Source: Pseudomonas sp. RC10
GTDB taxonomy: Bacteria > Pseudomonadota > Gammaproteobacteria > Pseudomonadales > Pseudomonadaceae
NCBI RefSeq assembly: GCF_038397775.1
Contig: NZ_CP151650.1
Location: 6,157,001 to 6,221,000, forward strand
DNA: 64,000 nucleotides
Direction: 5' to 3'
A model generated the notes under the pieces. That model had not been told where the DNA came from and searched no databases. It was given only the letters and a program-made list of their open reading frames with translations. Below are positions 9,847 to 18,943 of the stretch, piece by piece; the first letter of the stretch is position 1; every line of letters begins with the position of its first letter. A program made the translations under genes and the position numbers.

Positions 9847-10869
9847 ATGACTGCTTTCCAAGGCCTCTTTTCCCTCGTCGCTTCCACGGTCGGCCAGCCC
9901 GCTGCTGACTGGCTCGAACGTCGTGTCGACGTCCCGCAAGCGCTGCATGATTTCTCCTGGTCCGACGAAGGCGTTCATCGCGTATGGCTCGCGGAGGCGC
10001 TGAACCTGTGCCTGTTTCATAAACTGGTGCAAGCGGTGCCGGACGGCCTGCGTTACGTTGACGAACAGTTCGAAAGCGGTCGCAAAGTGGTGTTCGATCA
10101 CGGCGCCATCCGGACCGTGGACTGGGCGCAAAACGGCGAATTGCCCCGGGGTCGTCAAGCGTTCTCGCGTCTGCTGGAGCCACTGGGCTTTACTGACGTG
10201 CGCACCTATCCGCTGACCAAACTGAACATGACCGGCTGGGGCTATCGCCAGATGGACCTGCCGGAAGACATCGCGCAGTTCTTCGTGTCGGAGCTGCATC
10301 CGGGGCGTTTGAGCCAGGCGTTTCAGGACGCTGTCAGCCGCGTGGTGAGTTCCAGCCGCGACCCGCTGACGCCTGACGACATGAGCATCCTCCAGCGTCT
10401 GCGCACGACGCGTCATTGCAGTCTCGAAGAAGCCACACGCCTGCTGTCGGGGCTGTATCGCGCATTCGGTCGTCAGCATGGGGTGGTGCAGGAAGCCGAT
10501 TATCGTCAGCTGCTCGACGAAAGCGCGGAAATGGCGTGGATTTCAACGGAAGGCAACAGCTTCAACCACCTGACGGATCGGGTCGGAAATCTGGAAGCCA
10601 CGGTGGAAGAGCAGATTCGTCTGGAGCGCCCGATGAAGGACAGCATCGAGGTGTCTACGTCAGGTCGCGTGATGCAGACCGCCTACAAGGCTTGCACGGT
10701 GAGTCGCGAGCTGCTCAATGCCGAAGGCGTGCTCAAGACGCATCAGGTGCCGGGGTCGTTCGTCGAGTTCATCCAACGCAAGATCGACCCGGAAAACGGC
10801 AAGATCGACCTGAATTTCGACAGCAGTAATGCACAGGGTATTTTCAAGATGACCGCGTCAAAGAATTGA
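9847..10869 (+). CDS. DUF1338 (2-oxoadipate dioxygenase/decarboxylase-like) protein, short form
   Basis: 340 residues. The DUF1338 pattern is visible: VVFDHGAIRTV around H85, the conserved DIAQFFVSELHP near 141-152, NSFNHLTDRV with H241, and VPGSFVEFIQRK with E307. H85, H241 and E307 would form the metal triad known for this VOC-like fold. HglS, the characterised member, decarboxylates 2-oxoadipate to D-2-hydroxyglutarate in lysine catabolism, but it is about 460 residues; this one is clearly shorter, so the substrate may differ. The ama genes a few kb away make a lysine role attractive. It stands alone between a REPIN and azurin. The start is ATG with weak GACGCTAACC ahead. Confidence 0.72.
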   Translation: MTAFQGLFSLVASTVGQPAADWLERRVDVPQALHDFSWSDEGVHRVWLAEALNLCLFHKLVQAVPDGLRYVDEQFESGRKVVFDHGAIRTVDWAQNGELPRGRQAFSRLLEPLGFTDVRTYPLTKLNMTGWGYRQMDLPEDIAQFFVSELHPGRLSQAFQDAVSRVVSSSRDPLTPDDMSILQRLRTTRHCSLEEATRLLSGLYRAFGRQHGVVQEADYRQLLDESAEMAWISTEGNSFNHLTDRVGNLEATVEEQIRLERPMKDSIEVSTSGRVMQTAYKACTVSRELLNAEGVLKTHQVPGSFVEFIQRKIDPENGKIDLNFDSSNAQGIFKMTASKN

Positions 10870-10880
10870 GGCTATAGCGT

Positions 10881-10970
10881 TGTAGGAGTGAGCTTGCTCG
10901 CGATAGCGGTGCGTCATTCGAAGCAGCGATGGCTGACACACCCCTGTCGCGAGCAAGCTCACTCCTACAG
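10881..10970. repeat. REPIN-like inverted REP pair 4
   Basis: Arms TGTAGGAGTGAGCTTGCTCG and CGAGCAAGCTCACTCCTACA are perfect inverted copies. It occupies the convergent gap between the DUF1338 gene and azurin and could end transcription from both sides. A TTTTT run follows on the plus strand. Confidence 0.9.
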
Positions 10971-10992
10971 TTTTTGGGCACCTGAAGCTGCG

Positions 10993-11439
10993 TTACTTCA
11001 GGGTAATCGTGCCCTTCATCATGCTGATGTGGCCTGGAAACGAGCAGAAGAAACCGTATTTTTCTGCCGAGTCCAGCTTCGACACATCGATCTTCAACGA
11101 ATCGGTCTCGCCTGCGCCAATGACCTTGGTGTGAGCAATCACGCGCGCGTCGCCTTCTTTCAGGTAATCCTTGTCGATGCCAGCGCTCATGCCGTCAGTG
11201 GCAATGGGCTGCATGTCGGCTTCTTTGCTGACCACCAGGTTATGGCCCATCACGTTCTTTGGCAGGCTGCCGGAGTGCGCCAGATTGACGGTGAATTCCT
11301 TGCAGCTCTTGTCGATTTCGATGACCTTCTTGTCGAAGGACATCTGGTCGGTTGAGTCCACGGTCACCGAACATTCGGCGGCCAGCAGATGGCCGCTGGC
11401 CAAGGTCAGCAGGGAGGCAGCAACGAGCTTGCGAATCAT
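10993..11439 (-). CDS. azu: Azurin, periplasmic type I blue copper protein
   Basis: Small electron-transfer protein, 148 residues: a 20-residue signal peptide (ending HLLA) and a mature chain [15 protein letters not shown]. All copper ligands are present in mature numbering: His46 (GHNLVV), Cys112 (FFCSFPG), His117 (GHIS) and Met121. The Cys3-Cys26 disulfide pair is also present. The start is ATG 11439 after GGAGACTCACC; the open frame continues 90 bases further upstream without a ribosome site. A perfect GATTG-N3-CAATC palindrome lies at 11483-11495, about 45 bp upstream, and is a candidate operator. Single-gene transcript, convergent with the DUF1338 gene. Confidence 0.97.
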   Translation of the reverse strand: MIRKLVAASLLTLASGHLLAAECSVTVDSTDQMSFDKKVIEIDKSCKEFTVNLAHSGSLPKNVMGHNLVVSKEADMQPIATDGMSAGIDKDYLKEGDARVIAHTKVIGAGETDSLKIDVSKLDSAEKYGFFCSFPGHISMMKGTITLK

Positions 11440-11629
11440 GGTGAGTCTCCTGAATGGGGTTGCTCTGTTTTTTGTATACAAAGATTGCCTCAATCCTAAA
11501 CAATTTATCAACCCAAGATTATGAAACATCTCTGGGCGGGCTCTATCAGGCCCATCGAGACAATCAAGCAGCCAACCATACAGGGTCTTTCTAAGATGAG
11601 CCCGTCACTCATCAATCAGGACGATCATC

Positions 11630-11737
11630 ATGCAACTCAACAGCCTTTTCCGCAGTTTGCTCGCCGCCTACGCCTGTGGCGCCACCGGGAGCTACGACCG
11701 CGTCGCTCAGGATTACAACGACTACCGTCACGCGTGA
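11630..11737 (+). CDS. Possible 35-residue small protein
   Basis: An ATG 9 bases after AGGA (CAGGACGATCATC) opens a short frame, MQLNSLFRSLLAAYACGATG then SYDRVAQDYNDYRHA, ending in TGA at 11735-11737. Composition is protein-like: an amphipathic or hydrophobic N-terminal half with one cysteine and a polar, tyrosine-rich tail. It is isolated between azurin (divergent) and a transglutaminase gene (convergent, stop 19 bp beyond). I do not recognise a family and propose no function. It is too short to be sure without conservation data. Confidence 0.5.
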   Translation: MQLNSLFRSLLAAYACGATGSYDRVAQDYNDYRHA

Positions 11738-11755
11738 GTTCTGGAATCCGGAGAT

Positions 11756-12652
11756 TCACTCATCCAGCGGCATGACCGTTACACGCACTTCCGGGTCGTG
11801 ATTGCCGCCGCCGAGGATGACGCCGCGCAAGGGTGAGACGTCGGAAAAATCGCGCCCCCACGCCAGACTGATATGCTCAAGCGCAGGCTGAATGTTGTTG
11901 GTGGGGTCAAAATCCACCCAACCCAGCACCGGACAGAACACCGAGACCCAAGCGTGGGATGCATCGGCACCGATCAGACGCGGCTGGCCGGGCGGCGGCT
12001 GAGTTAGCAGATAGCCGCTGACATAACGGGCCGCAAGCCCACGTGAGCGCAGGCAGGCAAGCATCAAGTGCGCAAAGTCCTGGCAGACACCACGCCGGGT
12101 CTCCAGCACTTCCACCAACGGTGTCGCCACCTGCGTCGCTTCGCCATCGAACGTGAACTCGTCGAAGATCTTTTCCATCAGCGCCTGACCACACAGCAGC
12201 AAAGGCTCCCCTTCTGGAAAACAATCGGCCGAAAACTCGACGAACGATTGCTTCAGGTGCACGTAGGGCGATTCGAAGCGGTAGCGGCAGGCTTCCAGAA
12301 TGCCTGGCGACATCTTCGTCGCGCTATAGGTCAGCGTGCTCCGGGTCAACTCCCAGGCCGGTGACTGTCGGAAATCCAGCACCGGTCGCTCCAGCACCTC
12401 AATCTGCAACCGCGCGTTGACCTGCAATTCATCGTGGGGCCGTTCGAACGCCAGCCGGGTCAGCGGATTGCCGAACACGTCCAGCTCATCCCGGCGCGTG
12501 GTCGGCGCCGGGCTGATCTCCAGATGCTGCTCAAGGCAACGCTGCCAAGGGCTGCACCGTGGCCATAAATGCGCCAGTTGCTGGGCCAGCGACACCGGGC
12601 TGTCGTATTTGTAGTGGGTATCGTGAAGGATCTGGTAGAAAGCGCTGCTCAT
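11756..12652 (-). CDS. Transglutaminase-like protein (bacterial N-terminal type)
   Basis: 298 residues. The N-terminal bacterial transglutaminase-like beta domain (opening YQILHDTHYKYDSPVSLAQQ) is followed by a papain-fold core. The catalytic triad is visible: C190 in RRGVCQDFAH, H233 in DASHAWVSV and D249 in WVDFDPTNN. Last gene of a three-gene minus-strand operon; its ATG overlaps the upstream stop in TGATG, so translation is coupled. These COG1305 proteins are predicted to act as peptidases or transpeptidases on a product made by the ATP-grasp partner. The true substrate is unknown. Confidence 0.88.
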   Translation of the reverse strand: MSSAFYQILHDTHYKYDSPVSLAQQLAHLWPRCSPWQRCLEQHLEISPAPTTRRDELDVFGNPLTRLAFERPHDELQVNARLQIEVLERPVLDFRQSPAWELTRSTLTYSATKMSPGILEACRYRFESPYVHLKQSFVEFSADCFPEGEPLLLCGQALMEKIFDEFTFDGEATQVATPLVEVLETRRGVCQDFAHLMLACLRSRGLAARYVSGYLLTQPPPGQPRLIGADASHAWVSVFCPVLGWVDFDPTNNIQPALEHISLAWGRDFSDVSPLRGVILGGGNHDPEVRVTVMPLDE

Positions 12653-15153
12653 CAGACGGACACCGTGCGCTGGCTGACATCATCGACGTGGGCGAAATGG
12701 CGCAGGGCCAAGCGGTCAGAGACCTGGCCGCTGGTGTCGCCGATGCTTTGCAGCAAGTCCGCCAAGCCGTGCAGCGCAGCCTTGACGCTGCTCTGACCGA
12801 ACAGCCCGTTTTCCAGACAACCCAGGTCGAACGCTGCCAATCGCTGGCGCAAGACCGCGAGGCTATTGTCCTGGGGCACGCCAAAATCGTCGTTCAAACG
12901 CTTCACCGAACGCGTCACCAGCTTGAGCTGGAACAGCACGGCGTGGGGGTTTTGCTCGTCCAGCAGCAACAAATCGAGGACCGGAATCAACTGCGGCAAC
13001 GCCAGATACCGCGAACGGTAAGTGATGCTGCTGTTGCCCAGTTCCAGCAGCCAGTCCAGCGCGTCCTGATCGAACACCGCGTCGCTGCGCAGGAATGCGG
13101 CCAGACTGGTGCTGAGGAACTGCAAACGCTCGATGCGCCGCCCGATCATCAGGAAACGCCAGCCTTCGTCGCGGGTCATGTCGTCCAGCGCAAAACCGGA
13201 CAGCGCCGCGAGCGACATCACCAAGCGGTTGAGAAAATCCAGCAGCTCGCCGAAGTCGGGGGCGTCGGTGTCCAGGTTCGCCGCTTCACGCTGCAATTCG
13301 ACCAACGCTTGCCAGTTCTCCCGAGACAACTTGCCGCGCACCTGCGAAGCAGCCCACTGCAAACGCTGCAGGTTGGAACGCAGACTGAACGGCCAGTCTT
13401 CGCCCAGCAACGCTGCGAGCAAGCGATCGTGCAGCTCGCTCGGCTCGTCTTCGTCCTCGCGTGGCACCAGATTCAAGCGCTCGCCCAGCTCGACCGCCGC
13501 TTGCAGCGCCAGCGGGTCATCGCCATCGACGTAGCGCGCCAGCATGATCCGCAGCAGGCGAGCACTGTCGTCGCAACGCTCGCAATAACGACCGAACCAG
13601 AACAGGTTTTCCACGACACGCGACGGCAAATAAGGATCACGGCGGATCAGGTCATGCACGCCCAACGAGTGACGGCCTTTCCACGGCTCGCTGCCTAACG
13701 TGCGCTCGCCCAGAATCCACGTGTCCTTGCTGGCCCCGCCACGCTGCATCGATACCACATCGGCATCGGCATCGGCGGCCACCCGCGTCAGGCCACCCGG
13801 CAGCACGCGATAGCCGTCGGCAGTCGCGACGGCATACACCCGCATGCCGATGGCACGAGGTTGAAGCTGTGCGTCGGCGCCCTGCCAGACCGGCGCGTGA
13901 GACAGCTGCGCCAGTTCCTGAGCGACATAGGCGTAAGGCCGCGCCTGCATCCGCGCCGCCAGCGCCTGACGCTGTTCATCGTTCAAGTCCCGGCCGAATA
14001 CCGGCACGAAGCTTTGCGAAGGAAAGGCCGGTTTGATCAGCAATTCCGGCATTTTTTCCAGCGCTTGGGCCAGAACGGGAGGCTCGCCGCACCACCAAGT
14101 CGCGATGGACGGCAGGATCAGCTCTTCGTCAAACAGGTGCTCGTTGATCTTCGGCAGAAAACCCAACAGGCCCGGCGACTCCAACACGCCGCTGCCCAAG
14201 GCGTTGGCCACCAGCACGCGGCCCTGACGCACGGCTTCCAGCAGCCCCGGCACGCCAAGGGCGGAATCGGTGCGCAGCTCCAGCGGGTCGCAGAAGTCGT
14301 CGTCCAGACGCCGCATGATCGCGTGCACCCGACGCAGGCCGCTGAGGGTTTTCAGGTACACCGTGGCGTCGCGGACCGTGAGGTCGCTGCCTTCGACGAG
14401 CGGATAACCCAATTGCCCGGCGAGGTACAAATGCTCGAAATAGCTCTCGTTGAAGCGACCCGGCGTCAGCAGCACGACCAGCGGCACTTCGTTGCTGCTC
14501 GGCGCCTGTCGCGCCAGTGTTTCCTGCAACGAGCGGAAGAAACCCGAGAGGTGCTGCACTTCCAGATCGCGATACAGCTCGGGGAAAGCGCGAGACACGA
14601 TCAGCCGGTTTTCCAGCGCATAACCCGCACCGGACGGCGCTTGCGTTCGGTCAGCGGTGACCCACCAGCGGCCATCGGGGGTGCGCGCCAGATCAACGGC
14701 GTACACGTGCAAAAAGGTGCCTTCCGGCGGCGTCATGCCTTGGCAGGGCCAGAGAAAATTGTTGTGGCCAAAGACCAGCTCGGCAGGCAAAAGACCCTCG
14801 GCGATCAGGTTTTGCGGACCATAAAGGTCGGCCAGCACCGCGTTGAGCAGTCGCGCACGTTGGGCGATGCCTGCCGCCAGTTGCTGCCACTCCTCGACCG
14901 GAATCAAATGCGGCAGCAGGTCCAGTTCCCAAGGACGATCGGCCCCTTTGGGGTCGGCATAGACGTTGTAGGTGACGCCGTTTTCCTGAATCTGCCTGGC
15001 CAGCAACGCCTGCCGCTGGATCAACTGGGCGGGGGTGCTGCGTTGCAGCTGCTCGTAGAAACGCAGCCAGTGCGGCCGAATGGCGCCGCTGGCGTCGAGC
15101 ATCTCGTGATAGGTGCCCGCAGAGAGCGGGTATCGGTCAAGCAGGTCGGGCAT
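12652..15153 (-). CDS. Circularly permuted ATP-grasp plus alpha-E domain protein
   Basis: 833 residues from ATG 15153; an in-frame TTG at 15171 would add six residues, and neither has a strong ribosome site. The N-terminal 480 residues match the type 2 circularly permuted ATP-grasp family (TYHEMLDASGAIRPHW, GHNNFLWPCQGM, LIVSRAFPELYRDL, VLLTPGRFNESYFEH and VANALGSGVLESPGLLGFLP). The C-terminal part, from about residue 500 (RDPYLPSRVVENLFWFGRYC), is an alpha-E helical domain. Iyer and co-workers predicted such proteins to be amide or peptide ligases working with transglutaminase-fold proteins, exactly the neighbours seen here. Substrate unknown. Confidence 0.88.
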   Translation of the reverse strand: MPDLLDRYPLSAGTYHEMLDASGAIRPHWLRFYEQLQRSTPAQLIQRQALLARQIQENGVTYNVYADPKGADRPWELDLLPHLIPVEEWQQLAAGIAQRARLLNAVLADLYGPQNLIAEGLLPAELVFGHNNFLWPCQGMTPPEGTFLHVYAVDLARTPDGRWWVTADRTQAPSGAGYALENRLIVSRAFPELYRDLEVQHLSGFFRSLQETLARQAPSSNEVPLVVLLTPGRFNESYFEHLYLAGQLGYPLVEGSDLTVRDATVYLKTLSGLRRVHAIMRRLDDDFCDPLELRTDSALGVPGLLEAVRQGRVLVANALGSGVLESPGLLGFLPKINEHLFDEELILPSIATWWCGEPPVLAQALEKMPELLIKPAFPSQSFVPVFGRDLNDEQRQALAARMQARPYAYVAQELAQLSHAPVWQGADAQLQPRAIGMRVYAVATADGYRVLPGGLTRVAADADADVVSMQRGGASKDTWILGERTLGSEPWKGRHSLGVHDLIRRDPYLPSRVVENLFWFGRYCERCDDSARLLRIMLARYVDGDDPLALQAAVELGERLNLVPREDEDEPSELHDRLLAALLGEDWPFSLRSNLQRLQWAASQVRGKLSRENWQALVELQREAANLDTDAPDFGELLDFLNRLVMSLAALSGFALDDMTRDEGWRFLMIGRRIERLQFLSTSLAAFLRSDAVFDQDALDWLLELGNSSITYRSRYLALPQLIPVLDLLLLDEQNPHAVLFQLKLVTRSVKRLNDDFGVPQDNSLAVLRQRLAAFDLGCLENGLFGQSSVKAALHGLADLLQSIGDTSGQVSDRLALRHFAHVDDVSQRTVSV

Positions 15154-15240
15154 GGAAGGCTCGGCAGACAACTAAAGAGGTCAGATTAGCGCAGACAACG
15201 TGACACGAAGTGGCTCGCTTCCCTGCGGCCGCTCTCTGAG

Positions 15241-15274
15241 CCGGCCAGCCCGATTCATGAGATCAGGCTGGCCG
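15241..15274. other. Hairpin between the DUF2126 and ATP-grasp genes
   Basis: CCGGCCAGCC and GGCTGGCCG form a strong 9-bp stem around a 15-base loop in the 133-bp gap between the first and second operon genes. No T-run follows on the minus strand, so it is more likely a processing or attenuation element than a full terminator. Confidence 0.4.
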
Positions 15275-15286
15275 TCCGGGCCATTT

Positions 15287-18200
15287 TTATCGGTGCAGAC
15301 GCAAATCCAGCGTCATGGGCAATTCATCATTGAGGGTCAGTGCAGGCACTGCCAGCTTGCCGGGGCTGTGGCCGACGCGGAAAAACCGCGACAGGCGCCG
15401 ACTTTCGGCTTCGTTGGCGTTGACCGGCAGGGTTTCGTAATTGCGCCCCCCTGGATGCGCGACATGATACTCGCAGCCGCCCAGCGAGCGCTGCATCCAT
15501 GTATCAAGAATGTCGAAAACCAGCGGCGCATGCACCGGAATCGTTGGCTGCAAGGCGTTGAACGGCTGCCAGGCGCGATAACGCACGCCCGCGACGAATT
15601 CGCCTACACGTCCGGTCGGTTGCAGCGGCACGGGCACACCGTTGCACGTGAGCATGTAGCGCTGCGGCGGCAGGCCCGTGACTTTCAGCTGCAAACGCTC
15701 CAGCGACGAGTCCACGTAACGCACCGCACCGCCAGCGGCGCCCTCCTCGCCCAGCACGTGCCAGGGCTCCAGCGCCTGACGCAGTTCCAACTCGATTCCG
15801 CTAACCGCGTAGTCGCCAACCTTTGGAAAACGAAACTCCAGGTGCGCTGCGAACCACTCGGCGCGCACTGGGTAACCGGCGGCGTTGAGTTCGACAATGA
15901 CGTCGGCGAAGTCCTGCTCGATGAAATGCGGCAGCATGAAACGGTCGTGCAGCTCGGTGCCCCAGCGCGCCAGCTTGGCCGGTGCGTAAGGCTCACGCCA
16001 GAACCGCGCCACCAGTGCGCGCAGCAGCAGTTGCTGCGCCAGGCTCATCCGGGCATGAGGCGGCATCTCGAACGCGCGCAATTCCAGCAGCCCCAGCCGC
16101 CCCGTTGCGCCATCCGGCGAATACAGCTTGTCGATGCAGAACTCGGCGCGGTGGGTGTTGCCCGTGACGTCGATCAGCAGATTGCGGAGCAGACGGTCCA
16201 CCAGCCACGGCGGGCACTCCTCACCCGGTGCAGGCATTTGCGAAAAGGCGATTTCGAGCTCGTACAGCGAGTCGTTGCGCGCCTCATCGACACGCGGCGC
16301 CTGAGACGTCGGGCCAATGAACAACCCGGAAAACAGGTACGACAGCGACGGGTGGTTGTGCCAATAGCTGAGCAAGCTGCGCAGCAGATCGGGCCTGCGC
16401 AGGAACGGCGAATCCCCCGGCGTCGCGCCGCCCAGCACGAAGTGGTTGCCGCCGCCGGTGCCCGTGTGTCGCCCGTCGATCATGAATTTTTCGGTGGTCA
16501 GTCGGGTCAGGCGCGCCTGCTCATACAGAAACTCGGTGCGCTCGACCAACTCGTCCCAAGACGACGACGGCTGCACGTTAACCTCGATCACGCCAGGGTC
16601 CGGCGTGATACGGAAGTTGGCCAGACGCGGGTCGCTCGGCGGCTCGTAGCCTTCCAGCAACACCGGGCAACGCAGCTCTTCGGCTGTCGCTTCGATGGCC
16701 GCGACCAGCTCCAGATACGCTTCGAGGGATTGCAGGGGCGGCATGAACAGATACAACCGCCCGCCACGGGCTTCAGCGCTCAGCGCGGTGCGGGTCAGCC
16801 AATCCGCCGACTCGTCAATCTTCGGCACACGCTCGGCGCCGGCATTTGTCTGTTCGGTGAGGCTGCCAAGCGCGCTGTCGACTTCTGCCCGATCCGGCAG
16901 GTCGGGGAAATCCTGGTTGTAATCGGTCGGGTGGATGTAGGGGTATTCCGCGGCCTTGACCCACGGCTGCGAGGCCAGTGGCAACCGATAGCCCAAGGGC
17001 GAATCCCCCGGCACCAACCGGCAATGCTCGTCCCGCAGGAACCAGCGCCCGCTCTGCCAATGATCATCGGCGGCAGTGCGCGCCAATGGCAGAACATGGC
17101 CAATCACCTTGTCCAGGCCCTGAGAAAACACCTTGGTCAGCCGTGCCCGTTCCAGCTCATCGCCGAGACGTGAATCCTCGGCGCTGACGTTTTTCGGCAA
17201 CGCGCCTTCGCGCCAGAGGTAATAAAAATGGTCTTCGTAGGCAGGGAACACGTAGCGCGTCGGAAGCTTCAAACGCTCGGCTACGCTGCGCAGGAAACGC
17301 CCGGTCATCTCGCCATCGGTGCCGTAATCCTCTGTTTCGTCTGCGATCAGCGCGTTATTGCGCCAGACCGGCTCGCCGTCGCGACGCCAGAAACAGTTCA
17401 GCGACCAGCGCGGCAGTTGTTCGCCCGGATACCACTTGCCTTGCCCGAAATGCACGATGCCCTGTGGCGCATAGTGCTTGCGCATGCGCTGATACAGTTC
17501 GGCAGACAACACGCGTTTCTTCGGCCCCAGCGCAGCGGTGTTCCACTCGCTGCCGTCGCGGTCGTCGATGGACACGAATGTTGGCTCGCCGCCCATGGTC
17601 AGGCGCAAGTCTTCGGCGATCAGATCCTTGTCGATCTGTCGGCCCAACGCCTGAATCTCCAGCCATTGCTCTTCGGTGTACGGCTTGGTGACGCGGGGCG
17701 CCTCCCAGATGCGCTCCACCGACATCTCGTGGCTGAACTCGGTTTCGCACGGCTCGACCAGCCCGCTGATCGGCGCCGCCGAGGAAGGCTCCGGGCTGCA
17801 CGCCAACGGAATATGCCCCTCGCCAGCAAACAGACCCGAGGTCGCATCCAACCCGACCCAACCCGCTCCCGGCAAATACACCTCGCACCACGCGTGCAAG
17901 TCAGTGAAATCCACGTCCGTGCCCGACGGCCCGTCCAGTGCCTCGACGTCGGCCTTGAGCTGAATCAGATAGCCCGACACGAACCGCGCCGCCAGCCCCA
18001 AATGACGCAGCAACTGCACCAGCAACCAGGCGGAATCGCGGCAAGAGCCAGATGCGCTGTCCAGCGTGAACTCAGGGGTCTGAATCCCCGGCTCCATACG
18101 GATCAGGTAATTGATGTCGTTGGCCAGCCGCTGGTTGAGGTTCACCAGAAAGTCGATGGCCGGAATCGGCGTGCGGTCGATGCTGTCCAGATACGCCTGA

Positions 18201-18580
18201 AACTTCGGCGTCAGCGGCAGCTTTTCCAGATACGGCAGGAGTTCGTGGTGCTCTTCTCTGGCGTACGTGAACGGAATCTTCTCGGCGTAAGGCTCAAGGA
18301 AAAAATCGAACGGGTTGAACACCGCCATCTCGGCGACCAGATCAACCTCAATGCGCAACTCGTCGGTCCTCTCGGGGAACACCAGACGCGCCAGGTAATT
18401 ACCCTGCGGGTCCTGCTGCCAATTGATGAAATGGTTCTCAGGCAGGACTTTCAACGAATAGGACAAGACACGCGTACGACTGTGCGCCGCCGGGCGCAAG
18501 CGCACGATCTGCGGACCCAACTCGACCGCTCGTTCGTAGCGGTAATGCGTGACGTGGTGCAAGGCAATGTGAATCGACAC
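15287..18580 (-). CDS. Transglutaminase-DUF2126 fusion protein
   Basis: 1097 residues. The start is GTG 18580 (VSIHIALHHVTHYRYERAVE) with GCAGGAGGCACGCC just upstream; a longer frame to 18622 lacks a site. Residues 1-290 are an N-terminal-extended transglutaminase core with C180 (SGSCRDSAW), H229 (TDLHAWCEV) and D245 (VGLDATSG). The rest is the DUF2126 module (LTMGGEPTFVSIDDRDG, HFGQGKWYPGEQLPRW, DGRHTGTGGGNHFVLGG), related to the COOH-NH2 ligase fold. First gene of the operon with the ATP-grasp/alpha-E and second transglutaminase genes. Biochemistry is uncharacterised as far as I know. Confidence 0.88.
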   Translation of the reverse strand: MSIHIALHHVTHYRYERAVELGPQIVRLRPAAHSRTRVLSYSLKVLPENHFINWQQDPQGNYLARLVFPERTDELRIEVDLVAEMAVFNPFDFFLEPYAEKIPFTYAREEHHELLPYLEKLPLTPKFQAYLDSIDRTPIPAIDFLVNLNQRLANDINYLIRMEPGIQTPEFTLDSASGSCRDSAWLLVQLLRHLGLAARFVSGYLIQLKADVEALDGPSGTDVDFTDLHAWCEVYLPGAGWVGLDATSGLFAGEGHIPLACSPEPSSAAPISGLVEPCETEFSHEMSVERIWEAPRVTKPYTEEQWLEIQALGRQIDKDLIAEDLRLTMGGEPTFVSIDDRDGSEWNTAALGPKKRVLSAELYQRMRKHYAPQGIVHFGQGKWYPGEQLPRWSLNCFWRRDGEPVWRNNALIADETEDYGTDGEMTGRFLRSVAERLKLPTRYVFPAYEDHFYYLWREGALPKNVSAEDSRLGDELERARLTKVFSQGLDKVIGHVLPLARTAADDHWQSGRWFLRDEHCRLVPGDSPLGYRLPLASQPWVKAAEYPYIHPTDYNQDFPDLPDRAEVDSALGSLTEQTNAGAERVPKIDESADWLTRTALSAEARGGRLYLFMPPLQSLEAYLELVAAIEATAEELRCPVLLEGYEPPSDPRLANFRITPDPGVIEVNVQPSSSWDELVERTEFLYEQARLTRLTTEKFMIDGRHTGTGGGNHFVLGGATPGDSPFLRRPDLLRSLLSYWHNHPSLSYLFSGLFIGPTSQAPRVDEARNDSLYELEIAFSQMPAPGEECPPWLVDRLLRNLLIDVTGNTHRAEFCIDKLYSPDGATGRLGLLELRAFEMPPHARMSLAQQLLLRALVARFWREPYAPAKLARWGTELHDRFMLPHFIEQDFADVIVELNAAGYPVRAEWFAAHLEFRFPKVGDYAVSGIELELRQALEPWHVLGEEGAAGGAVRYVDSSLERLQLKVTGLPPQRYMLTCNGVPVPLQPTGRVGEFVAGVRYRAWQPFNALQPTIPVHAPLVFDILDTWMQRSLGGCEYHVAHPGGRNYETLPVNANEAESRRLSRFFRVGHSPGKLAVPALTLNDELPMTLDLRLHR

Positions 18581-18943
18581 GGCGTGCCTCCTGCGAGCCT
18601 GGACGGTAGCGGAACCGCGCAAGACTTATGCCACCCCGGCAAGTCAGGCGCCTTCGGCGTTCATGATGCCCGCTGAGCTAAGCACAGCACCAAAATCGCG
18701 CCAGCTTCGGCGGATGGTGCAAGGGTCGCACGGAAATGAGGCGGGTGGGGTTATTTGCTTCCCGGGCACCTGAGTTTGACCACAGACGAATCAAAATCAG
18801 CTGCTATTGGCAGCGAAACTGTAGGAGATTTTCCATTCTTCTGTGTGAACGGTCTGGTTGTGCTCCCGACGTCTTGTGGCCAGCGCTTCAGTAAGAAAAG
18901 GTGCGCCTCGACAATTCGTCGACGACTGTTTCAGGGAGAGTTC

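Noticed and set aside
9631..10970. Two near-identical repeats as a possible small CRISPR array
   Set aside because: The units are inverted REP pairs around single loops, separated by a gene; there are no regular spacers or cas genes.
15200..17173. 657-codon open frame on the plus strand
   Set aside because: It is antisense to the transglutaminase-DUF2126 gene. The translation is Arg/Gln/His-rich with no domain, a product of GC-rich codon bias.
18581..18943. Possible sigma-54 promoter for hcp (TGGCAGCGAAACTGTA)
   Set aside because: The -24 half is imperfect and the -12 GC is missing at the required spacing.
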